Assembly: GCA_024763215.1 (NCBI GenBank)
Contig: JANTFX010000016.1
Span: 1 to 40,006, forward strand
DNA length: 40,006 nucleotides
Direction of reading: 5' to 3'
Source: Candidatus Krumholzibacteriia bacterium
GTDB taxonomy: Bacteria > Krumholzibacteriota > Krumholzibacteriia > LZORAL124-64-63
Positions 34,201 to 40,006 of this stretch are shown here, piece after piece (position 1 is the stretch's first letter; the number at the start of each line of letters is the position of its first letter). Under the pieces are notes generated by a model, which was not told where the DNA came from, ran no database searches, and worked only from the letters and a program-made list of their open reading frames with translations. The position numbers and the translations under genes were made by a program.

Positions 34201-34771
34201 GCCGCTGGTGCCGGTGCTGGTCTCCTACTGGCTGAACATCCACGTGACCATCATCACGGCCAGTTACGGGTTCCTGGGCCTGTCGGCCCTGCTGGGGGCC
34301 CTGATCCTGATCCTGTTCTTGCTCAAGGGTTCGGCCAACCCCAACATCCATTCCGCGGTGAAGCTCCTGGACAAGGTCAACCGCTTCGTGCTGATCTCGG
34401 GCCTGGGGCTGCTGTCGGTCGGCACCCTGCTGGGCGGAGTGTGGGCCAACGAGTCGTGGGGCCGGTACTGGGGCTGGGACCCCAAGGAAACCTGGTCCCT
34501 GATCACCATCCTGGTCTACGCCGTGGTGCTGCACTTCCGCTGGATCCCCACCCTGCGCTCGATCTGGCTCAACAGCGCCGCCAGCCTGGCGGCCATCGGC
34601 TCGGTGGTCATGACTTACTTCGGCGTGAACTACTTCCTGACCGGGATGCACAGCTACGCCCAGGGGGACGCGGCCTCGGTGCCTGCCTGGGTCTACATCT
34701 TCGCGGCGGTGGTCGCGCTGCTGATCGCCGTTTCCGGCCTTGTGAACAGGGCCAAGCAGTGGCGGGTCTGA
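31277..34771 (+). CDS. ccsBA: Fused ResB-CcsA (CcsBA) cytochrome c synthase, system II
   Basis: 1164 residues. The N-terminal ResB/CcsB half starts K-L-S-A-V-I-M-G-V-V-A-I-S with helices at about 16-36, 50-68 and 78-96, then a large periplasmic domain (about 100-545) and a helix near 548-565. A further periplasmic part (about 610-850) is followed by the CcsA half with about eight helices and the haem-handling tryptophan-rich motif W1061-G-R-Y-W-G-W-D, then P-K-E-T-W. It delivers haem across the membrane and attaches it to apocytochrome c. Fused CcsBA of this size is known from Bacteroidetes and Epsilonproteobacteria. Starts at GTG 31277 or GTG 31286 are both possible; neither has a clear ribosome-binding site. 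No cytochrome gene is adjacent. Confidence 0.93.
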   Translation: MVAVKSFWKNPVISFLSSLKLSAVIMGVVAISAAKATFIESSYGREASYDLVYGAHWFEGLLILLTVSLVLQFFKRWPYKPRQYGFALVHAAMVVILVGAGMTRYLGYEGTMHIREGKTVDYIFSDRAHLQATIGDQTASFPVRLWKAGENHVWHKVTIGGKTYELGATEFWPHYAEAWQDAPDGIPVIQYGVSVGNDIQSHTLAEGDKTTISGVQARFLDHPFQGTMSDSPLGDLRLHIGDETCTFPVAWPDAESHACGGYRFRITEFQTNFKVGGESSADGPLVNPMIRVKITGPDGKTGERILFALHPDFSMGHSGGQEAFADLDMLYQVNRGLEFTRGGETGVQGRASFPLTVMDMDSQEQTPIAAGQVFPVRESALYGSEESDFSFAVVRVMTSAALKPINADDAKAPAAAEVVIRDQAGNQAEALCMREDPGTTVDLGGVPVKLAYGSVVKKLPYKVTLDDFVLQTYPGSNNPATYESYVTLDDPGQGITGKKVHVYMNHPMVHRGSKHFQSSYDQDRRGTILSVNHDPGKLPTYIGYGLISLGFLLILFKELSRVLKDLVASDQEQKKVQKKARDKAVKASLVVLLALGAMGLNQPARAQDGHDHSGSMHPVQSGFVTLADPVREAASRLIIQDFRGRMKPLDTLARETVMKVAKRSKFEGREPVDQYLSWSSNPDFWWDKDIIAVRFQGLKDLLGVDKSVTHVSAASLFDAQGRYRLADLAEQAHRTPDRDRTKTQRKLISFDERFQILYMTFQGTQLRLFPIPGDPNHTWQSFQKVQKDLDADQLAVYTGAFQALTGGLQSGNNTMIADGVRRIDAIQHQYGSEVIPSDARIKAELIYNRAHLFSWMMIPLLLASFVLMVVFFWHLFRGTHLRSSFRNPFYTLGMVLYTGAFAGMIYAYVLRWVASGRAPLSNGHESLLFISLAIALAGLICEFSFRMAAPGSLGSLLTVVILGVSMLSTFDPAIGPLVPVLVSYWLNIHVTIITASYGFLGLSALLGALILILFLLKGSANPNIHSAVKLLDKVNRFVLISGLGLLSVGTLLGGVWANESWGRYWGWDPKETWSLITILVYAVVLHFRWIPTLRSIWLNSAASLAAIGSVVMTYFGVNYFLTGMHSYAQGDAASVPAWVYIFAAVVALLIAVSGLVNRAKQWRV

Positions 34772-34781
34772 CGCGGCCCGT

Positions 34782-34811
34782 TTGACGAGCTGGCTCCGGA
34801 TGTGGGATAAT
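34782..34811 (+). promoter_or_regulatory. Sigma70-type promoter of the GT-C/TPR gene
   Basis: TTGACG (34782-34787), 18-base spacer, GATAAT (34806-34811). The start of transcription falls near 34818, inside the longest open frame, which argues that translation begins downstream at 34873. Confidence 0.65.
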
Positions 34812-34872
34812 CATGGCGTGCGGGGGCCCCGGGTGGGCTCCTGCGGCGATGTCCCGACCGGAAGGCGCAAGG

Positions 34873-36612
34873 ATGGTCCACCCCACCGGACCAGAACCCC
34901 CGCGGCCTTGGGTGCTGTTCGTCTGCGTGGCCTTGGCCGCCATGGTGGTCCGCGCCGTTTACATCCTGCAGATCGCCGATCCGGCTCTGAACCCTTTCTT
35001 CGCCCATCCCATCCTGGACGCCGCCGTGCACCGCCGCTGGGCTCTGGGCATCCTGGCCGGCACCTGGCCCCCGCCCGAGCCGTTCTTCCGCGCTCCCTTG
35101 TACACGTATTTCCTGGCCGGGCTGTACCGCGCCTTCGGGACGGACAGCGCGGTGGCCGTGCAGCTGGTCCACGGTCTGATCTCGGCCCTGGGGGCGGGGC
35201 TGGCCGGCCTGTGCGCCCGCCGGGTGTGGGGCAACCGCGCGGGCTGGTTCGCCGGGATGGGATTGGCGGTGCTGTGGCCGAGCATCTTCTACGCGGGGGA
35301 ACTGCTGGACGTCACCCTGGGGGTGACCTTGAACCTGCTGCTGTGGTGGCTGCTGCTGGGAGAGATCGGCAACCGGCGCCTGGCCTTGGCGGGCCTCGTG
35401 TGGGGCTTGTCCATCATCTGCCGGCCGCTGGTGCTGGCGATCGCCCCGGTGGTGGTCCTGTACCTGCACCGGCGTGGCCTGGGGTGGCGGCGGCGCGGCT
35501 GGCTGGCCTTGGCCGCCGGTCTGGCGGTGGCCATCGTGCCGGTGACCGCCCGCAACGTCATCCGGGGTGGTGAGCCGGTGCTGGTGGCCGCCTCGGGCGG
35601 GGTCAACTTCTACATCGGCAACAACGAATTCGCCGACGGCCGGGTGGCCTTCCTGCCCGGTGCGCCCATGGACTGGCAGGGCGAGGTTTCCGAGGTCAAG
35701 GAGCTCGCCTTCCGGCAGACGGGCCGGCACCTGACGGCCCTGGGCGCGGACCGTTATTTCCTGGGCCGGGGCCTGGGATTTCTACGCGACCACCCCGGCC
35801 GGGCCTTGCGGCTGTACGCCCACAAACTGGGTTTGCTGTTCGCCGCGGGCGAGCGCTCCAACAACAAGAACCTGCCCTTCTGGCGCGCGCGTTCCCCGCT
35901 GCTGCGCTGGCCGGTCTGGGTGGGTTGGGGGCCGGTGCTAGTGCTGGCCTTCCTGGGATTGCGCCGGCGCGATACGGACCCGGACCGGCGGCTGCTCATG
36001 ACCGGATCGCTGGTATTCTACGCGGCGGTGCTGTTGCTGTTCTTCATCAACGCCCGCTTCCGCCTGCCCCTACTGGCCTGGTTGGTGGTGCCGGCCGGCG
36101 CCGGCGCCGACCGCCTGGTCAGGGCCGTGCGGCTGGACGACTGGAACCCGCGTTTCCGCTGGGGGGTGGTCGTGGCGGCAGTGGCCCTGCTTGCGATCTG
36201 GCTGCCCGACGAGATCGGTTTCCGTCAGAACCCGGCGGGTGATTTCGAGAGCTGGCGGATCCTGGGCAGCGGCTTCGAGCAGGTAGGCGATCTGCGGCGC
36301 GCGGGGGATTCCTACCAGACCGCCCTGGACATCGCCCACCGTGATCCGCGGCCCGAGTACCGGCCCATCATGCCGGCGGTGTCCATGCGGCTGGGCGGGG
36401 TCCTGCTCCGGCGAGGGCAGTGGAACCAGGCCGCGGCCGCCTACGATACGGTTCTGAACCACTGGCCTGACACGTGGCAGGCCTACGGCAACCTGGCCAT
36501 CTGTTACGAGAAAACAGGCCGCCTGGATGCCGCCCAGGCCGCCTGGCGCAAGGTGCTGGCCCTGCACCCGGATGATGCCACGGCGCGGCAGAGGCTAGGG
36601 GCCCTGCGCTGA
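34873..36612 (+). CDS. GT-C/ArnT-like membrane glycosyltransferase with C-terminal TPRs
   Basis: 579 residues from the ATG after GGAAGG (34860-34865); the in-frame ATGs at 34813 and 34849 lie at or too close to the promoter start. The first helix (about 13-33) is followed by a loop with D-A-A-V-H and F-F-R-A-P-L-Y-T-Y, matching the first luminal loop of GT-C enzymes (Asp metal or carrier site, then substrate contact). About ten further membrane helices follow. The last 120 residues hold about three TPR units (e.g. W-N-Q-A-A-A-A-Y-D and L-D-A-A-Q-A-A-W-R). It probably transfers a sugar from a polyprenyl carrier to an envelope acceptor; acceptor unknown. It converges with the decarboxylase gene, five bases between stops. 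Confidence 0.82.
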   Translation: MVHPTGPEPPRPWVLFVCVALAAMVVRAVYILQIADPALNPFFAHPILDAAVHRRWALGILAGTWPPPEPFFRAPLYTYFLAGLYRAFGTDSAVAVQLVHGLISALGAGLAGLCARRVWGNRAGWFAGMGLAVLWPSIFYAGELLDVTLGVTLNLLLWWLLLGEIGNRRLALAGLVWGLSIICRPLVLAIAPVVVLYLHRRGLGWRRRGWLALAAGLAVAIVPVTARNVIRGGEPVLVAASGGVNFYIGNNEFADGRVAFLPGAPMDWQGEVSEVKELAFRQTGRHLTALGADRYFLGRGLGFLRDHPGRALRLYAHKLGLLFAAGERSNNKNLPFWRARSPLLRWPVWVGWGPVLVLAFLGLRRRDTDPDRRLLMTGSLVFYAAVLLLFFINARFRLPLLAWLVVPAGAGADRLVRAVRLDDWNPRFRWGVVVAAVALLAIWLPDEIGFRQNPAGDFESWRILGSGFEQVGDLRRAGDSYQTALDIAHRDPRPEYRPIMPAVSMRLGGVLLRRGQWNQAAAAYDTVLNHWPDTWQAYGNLAICYEKTGRLDAAQAAWRKVLALHPDDATARQRLGALR

Positions 36613-36617
36613 CGCCC

Positions 36618-38054
36618 TCAAGCCCCTGGGTCGCCGGCTGCGGTGGTGCGCAGTTCCCGCCACGCTTCTTCCACATGCCGGCGCTTGGTTCCGGTCTGCC
36701 CGATGGACATGCGCAGGGTGAACCGGCCGTCCAGCACGGTGTGGGTCAGGTAGATGCGCCCGGCGGCGTTGACCCGGTCCATCAGGGCCTTGTTCAGGCG
36801 ATTCAGCTCTTCATCCCCACCGTCGAACCCCGCCGGATGATGCCGGAAGCAGACCGTGTTCAGCGGCACCGGGGCCAGCAGTTCCCAGTCCGGATCGGCC
36901 TCCACCCAGCCCTTGAATTCGGCGGCCAGGGCGATGTGTGCCGCCAGCATGGCGCGCAGGCGGTCGGCGCCGAAGCTACGCATGACGAACCACAGCTTGA
37001 GGGCGCGGAAACGGCGGCCGAGCTGGATGCCCCAGTCACGGTAATTCGTGACCTGGTCGTCGCGGTCGGTTTGCAGGTAGGCCGGGTCGATGGCCATGAC
37101 CCGTTCGAGGTGGCCGGGGTCGCGGACGTAGAATGCCGAGCAGTCGAAATTGACGAACAGCCACTTGTGGGGGTTGAAGACCAGCGAGTCGGCGTGCTCG
37201 ATGCCGTCGAGGATCCAGCGTTTTTTCGGCAGGATGGCCGCCGAACCGGCCAGCGCCGCGTCCACGTGGAGCCACAGGTCTTCCCGGCGGGCGATGGGCC
37301 CGATCTTTGCCAGCGGATCGATGGCCGTCGTGCTGGTCGTGCCCACGGTGGCCACGATGCAACAGGGTATGCAGCCGGCCTTCCTGTCGGCCTCGATGCG
37401 GGCCTGCAGATCGGCTGGATCCATGGTCCGGTCGGAGTCCACCGCCACCGTGACGATGTTCCTATCGCCGAACCCGGCGATCCGCGCACCCTTGATCACC
37501 GAGGAATGGGCCTCGGTGGAGCAGTAGATGCGCAGGGGACGGTCCGGATCGACGGCCTCGGGGCCGCGCGCGTTGAAAGCGTATCCGGTGGCTTTTTCCC
37601 GGGCGCAGAGCAGGGCGCACAGGGTGGCCGTGGAGGCGGTGTCCTGGATCACACCGTGGAATCCCGCCGGCAGACCGATGAGGCCGGCCAGCCAGACCAT
37701 CATCTTCTGCTCGAGCTCGGTGGCCGCGGGGCTGGTCTGCCACAGCATGGCGTTGACCCCCAGGCCGGCCGACAGCAATTCGCCGAGGATGGACGGGCCG
37801 CTGTTGTTGGCCGGGAAGTAGGCGAAGAAACGGGGGTGGTTCCAGTGGGTTACCCCGGGCAGGATGTCCCGTTCGAAATCATCCAGGATGCCGGCCATGT
37901 CCTGCCCCTTGTCGGGCGCCGCGGCGGGGATCCGGGCGCCGATCTCACCCGGTTGCACCTGCGGCAGAACGCGATGGCGTTCGGCATGGTCCAGGTAGTC
38001 CGCTACCCAGTCGATGAGCCTGTATCCGGCCTGACGGAATTCCTTGCTGTCCAT
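36618..38054 (-). CDS. PLP-dependent group II amino-acid decarboxylase (aromatic/tyrosine type)
   Basis: 478 residues. N-terminal Y-R-L-I-D-W-V-A-D-Y-L and H-P-R-F-F-A-Y-F-P are typical of the aromatic L-amino-acid decarboxylase branch. S-T-E-A-H-S-S-V-I-K-G and V-A-T-V-G-T-T-S-T-T line the cofactor site, H-V-D-A-A-L-A-G holds the PLP-binding Asp, and K297 in N-P-H-K-W forms the Schiff base. It removes the carboxyl group of an aromatic or related amino acid to give an amine; tyrosine, tryptophan and phenylalanine cannot be told apart here. The ATG at 38054 follows AAAGGGA. Its 5' side abuts the terminator of the upstream gene, so its promoter must lie in or near that hairpin. Confidence 0.9.
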   Translation of the reverse strand: MDSKEFRQAGYRLIDWVADYLDHAERHRVLPQVQPGEIGARIPAAAPDKGQDMAGILDDFERDILPGVTHWNHPRFFAYFPANNSGPSILGELLSAGLGVNAMLWQTSPAATELEQKMMVWLAGLIGLPAGFHGVIQDTASTATLCALLCAREKATGYAFNARGPEAVDPDRPLRIYCSTEAHSSVIKGARIAGFGDRNIVTVAVDSDRTMDPADLQARIEADRKAGCIPCCIVATVGTTSTTAIDPLAKIGPIARREDLWLHVDAALAGSAAILPKKRWILDGIEHADSLVFNPHKWLFVNFDCSAFYVRDPGHLERVMAIDPAYLQTDRDDQVTNYRDWGIQLGRRFRALKLWFVMRSFGADRLRAMLAAHIALAAEFKGWVEADPDWELLAPVPLNTVCFRHHPAGFDGGDEELNRLNKALMDRVNAAGRIYLTHTVLDGRFTLRMSIGQTGTKRRHVEEAWRELRTTAAGDPGA

Positions 38055-38073
38055 GACGGGTCCCTTTCGTGAC

Positions 38074-38107
38074 AAAAAAATCCGGGTCAGTAAAGCCTGA
38101 CCCGGAT
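38074..38107 (-). terminator. Rho-independent terminator after the PilJ-like gene
   Basis: Read on the minus strand, an 11-base stem ATCCGGGTCAG / CTGACCCGGAT with a six-base loop (stem arms at 38097-38107 and 38080-38090) is followed by seven T (38080-38074). It sits just ahead of the decarboxylase ribosome-binding site. Confidence 0.92.
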
Positions 38108-38129
38108 CCAGGACGCTGTCAACGCCCGG

Positions 38130-40006
38130 TCAACCCTTGTCCGGTAAATCCTTGGCGGGGGATTTGTCCAACCTCATGACCGTGGGACGGTCGGGATCCG
38201 CCGGGACGGTTTCAAGGCCGCCTTCCAGGGGCAGGGGGTTGGCCGGCTTGTTCAGCAGGAAGACGTTGCCGTTGCTGCCGACCGGCTGGGGAATGTCCGC
38301 GGCGCCAGGTTCGGGGTCCGCGGCGGCCGGTTCAGGGGCTGCGGCGGCTGGTTCAGGGGCTGCGACAACCGGTTCGGGGGTCGCGGCGGCCTCGGTGGTT
38401 TCCGGGGCGTCTGCGGCGGCCGGGGTTTCCACCGCCGGGGTTTCCATCACTGGAGTTTCCACCGTCGGGGCAGGTGCTTCGGGAGCCGGCCCGGTTTCGA
38501 CCTCGACCGGAGGTTCGTCAGCCGCCGGCTCGCCGGCAACCGGGGCCTCCGCCTCGGGTTCGGGAATGTCCAGCCCCAGCTCCTGGATCACGTCCTGGGT
38601 CTCCTGGGCCACTTCCTCCAGGCTGGGAGCGGGGGGTTCGGGGTCGTCGTCGAGGGAGAAGGCCGGCTTGGCGGCAAAGTCGTCCGCCGGTGCGCCTGCG
38701 TCCGCGGGGGCTGCCTGCGGGGCGGGTTCCTGGACGAAGGGGTCGGGGATATCGGCGGGCGGCTCGGGCACCGGCGGCAAGGGCTGCTCCATGACGTCGG
38801 CCTCGGGCACAGCCGGATCGGGGGTCGTCGGTGCAGGGTCGTCGGTTCCTGCCGGGGTCAGGGGCGCTGCGGCGGGCACGGCGTGGGGCGCCGGCGTGAG
38901 CATCAGCTCGCCCAGGTGTTCGCTGACCTTGTTGATGGCCCCCACGTTCTGGATGATCTGGCCGATGGCCTCCTCGAACTTGCGGGCCGTGGCGAGGATC
39001 TCTGACACGGTGTTTTCGATCTCCAGGGTGGATTGCGAGGTTTGGCGGGCCAGCCCCTTGACCTCCGCAGCCACCACGGAGGTGAACGCTTCGCCGGGCT
39101 GCCCGGTGTTCAGGGCCTCGGCGTCGATCTGTTCGGCGACCTGGCGGGTCTTGATGGCCAATTCGGAAACCCGGTCCACGATGCGGCCCATCTCCATGGC
39201 CGAGGTGACCAGGTCCTCGGCCGCCCGGGCGGTGAAGCTGGCCGCGTTGTTGGCGCCCTTGACGATCTTGTAGCCCTCGGTGGTGTCCTCGACCATTCCG
39301 TTCAGGCTATCGAGCATGCCCTGCAGGGCGTTGCCCACCGAGTCGATGGCCAGTCGCATCTTCTCGGTGCGGCCGGCGATGGTGTCCATATCCACGGTCA
39401 TGCCGTCGACCACTGCGTTGACCGTTTCAAGATCCACAGCCGGGGGAAGGGCCGGCTTGTCCGATGCCGGCCGCATGTGGGGTGGCCGTTCAATCCGACT
39501 CCCTGCCGGGGTCAGGGGCCGGTCGGGGGGCAAAGCCCCCTCATCCGGAGGCGTGAGCGCATCGGCCAGGTGGACCGCCTGTTCGCGGGGGGCTGCCTGG
39601 GGGGCCGTTTGCGGCCTGTCCAGCTTGTCGACCCTGATCCTCAGCCAGACCAGGACCCCCAGCATCACCACGAAGAGCCCCGTGCCCCAGGCGGCCAGCC
39701 GGGCGATGGCCTGCCGGGCGAGGGTGCCGGCGCGCAGGGAATTGGCGATGGATCCCATCTGCTCCATCAGGACGACGGTGTTGTCATCCAGACCGTGCAC
39801 GGCGTCCTGGCCGGCGGCGCTGTAGATGGAGTATTCGCCGGCGGCCAGGTTGGCCAAGGGGGTCCCGACGGTGCGCCAGTTCTGCAAGGCCTCCTGGAGG
39901 GACTGGCGGGCTTTGCCGCCGCGGATCCTGGAGATGGATTTGTTCTGACCGTCGGCACCGGTCAACTGCCCGCCCTTGTCCAGCACCGCGAGGTTGCGGT
40001 CGAACT
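38130..40006 (-). CDS. PilJ-like methyl-accepting protein with Pro/Ala/Glu-rich tail (partial, N-terminus off the right edge)
   Basis: The frame stays open to the window edge (reading F-D-R-N-L-A-V-L-D-K-G-G), so the true start is outside. That segment resembles the helical sensor of type IV pilus methyl-accepting transducers (PilJ). One membrane helix (about 39,620-39,700) is followed by a Pro-rich linker instead of HAMP. A coiled-coil signalling domain (about 38,920-39,420) has V-V-A-A-E-V-K-G-L-A-R-Q-T-S, matching the V-V-A-x-E-V-R-x-L-A part of chemoreceptors. The hairpin tip, normally N-A-A-I-E-A-A-R-A-G-E, is changed to Q-I-D-A-E-A-L-N-T-G-Q. A tail of about 260 residues rich in Pro, Ala, Glu, Val and Thr (P-E-P-A-A-A repeats) follows and is probably disordered. 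No che genes are in the window. Confidence 0.78.
   Translation of the reverse strand, partial: FDRNLAVLDKGGQLTGADGQNKSISRIRGGKARQSLQEALQNWRTVGTPLANLAAGEYSIYSAAGQDAVHGLDDNTVVLMEQMGSIANSLRAGTLARQAIARLAAWGTGLFVVMLGVLVWLRIRVDKLDRPQTAPQAAPREQAVHLADALTPPDEGALPPDRPLTPAGSRIERPPHMRPASDKPALPPAVDLETVNAVVDGMTVDMDTIAGRTEKMRLAIDSVGNALQGMLDSLNGMVEDTTEGYKIVKGANNAASFTARAAEDLVTSAMEMGRIVDRVSELAIKTRQVAEQIDAEALNTGQPGEAFTSVVAAEVKGLARQTSQSTLEIENTVSEILATARKFEEAIGQIIQNVGAINKVSEHLGELMLTPAPHAVPAAAPLTPAGTDDPAPTTPDPAVPEADVMEQPLPPVPEPPADIPDPFVQEPAPQAAPADAGAPADDFAAKPAFSLDDDPEPPAPSLEEVAQETQDVIQELGLDIPEPEAEAPVAGEPAADEPPVEVETGPAPEAPAPTVETPVMETPAVETPAAADAPETTEAAATPEPVVAAPEPAAAAPEPAAADPEPGAADIPQPVGSNGNVFLLNKPANPLPLEGGLETVPADPDRPTVMRLDKSPAKDLPDKG

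Noticed and set aside
1-40006. Mobile elements, prophage or tRNA-linked insertion
   Set aside because: No transposase, integrase, terminal repeats, tRNA cloverleaf or abrupt base-composition block was seen; the AT-rich patches are short and lie at promoters.

Overview
The window is about 40 kb of high-GC bacterial chromosome, almost fully coding, from a Gram-negative (diderm) organism. A TolC-type outer-membrane channel, lipoproteins, many signal peptides and a fused ResB-CcsA cytochrome c maturation protein support this. FlgD/T9SS-type C-terminal Ig-like domains, a bacterial tricorn protease, a GH57 enzyme and TPR/FG-GAP proteins fit a deep-branching FCB-type phylum (Krumholzibacteriota or Eisenbacteria-like). 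That placement is inference from protein style, not from a marker gene. I see no phage, insertion sequence, CRISPR array, tRNA or rRNA.

Layout. 1-5.8 kb (minus strand): a tightly overlapping operon marR - tolC-like - emrA - emrB - ArnT-like glycosyltransferase (cut by the left edge), with a TTGACA promoter and two operator-like inverted repeats ahead of marR. 5.9-8.3 kb: CCA-adding-type nucleotidyltransferase and a DHH phosphoesterase-like protein. 8.5-9.9 kb: a tandem pair of small secreted cysteine-containing proteins, each with its own promoter and terminator. 10-16.3 kb: DMT permease, a beta-propeller/histidine-kinase-like sensor and a secreted GH57 enzyme. 16.4-22.4 kb: double zinc-ribbon lipoprotein, DUF4097 repeat protein, methyltransferase and tricorn protease. 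22.5-23.9 kb: a lipoprotein with an internal FlgD-like domain and a third small secreted protein. 24.1-26.5 kb: LemA and DUF2207 pair. 26.6-30.7 kb (minus strand): small secreted protein - TPR/AAA+/Fis regulator - AzgA-type purine permease. 31.3-36.6 kb: CcsBA fusion and a GT-C membrane protein with TPRs. 36.6-40 kb (minus strand): PLP amino-acid decarboxylase and a PilJ-like methyl-accepting protein cut by the right edge.

The most interesting signals are: (i) a shared C-terminal motif, F-[GS]-[ST]-[LV]-K-[GA]-[ML]-Y-R at the very last residues, on three small secreted disulfide-type proteins from two different families, which may be an undescribed sorting or processing tag; (ii) a TPR regulator whose AAA+ module has lost the GAFTGA loop, the Walker B acids and the sensor II arginine, overlapped by a gene for a small exported protein; (iii) an FG-GAP propeller joined to a kinase-type ATPase without a canonical H-box; (iv) an ArnT-like glycosyltransferase translationally coupled to a MarR-controlled efflux pump. 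Several promoters share a TTGNNN-18-TATAAT pattern, so a sigma70-like factor with a preferred 18-bp spacer probably reads much of this region.
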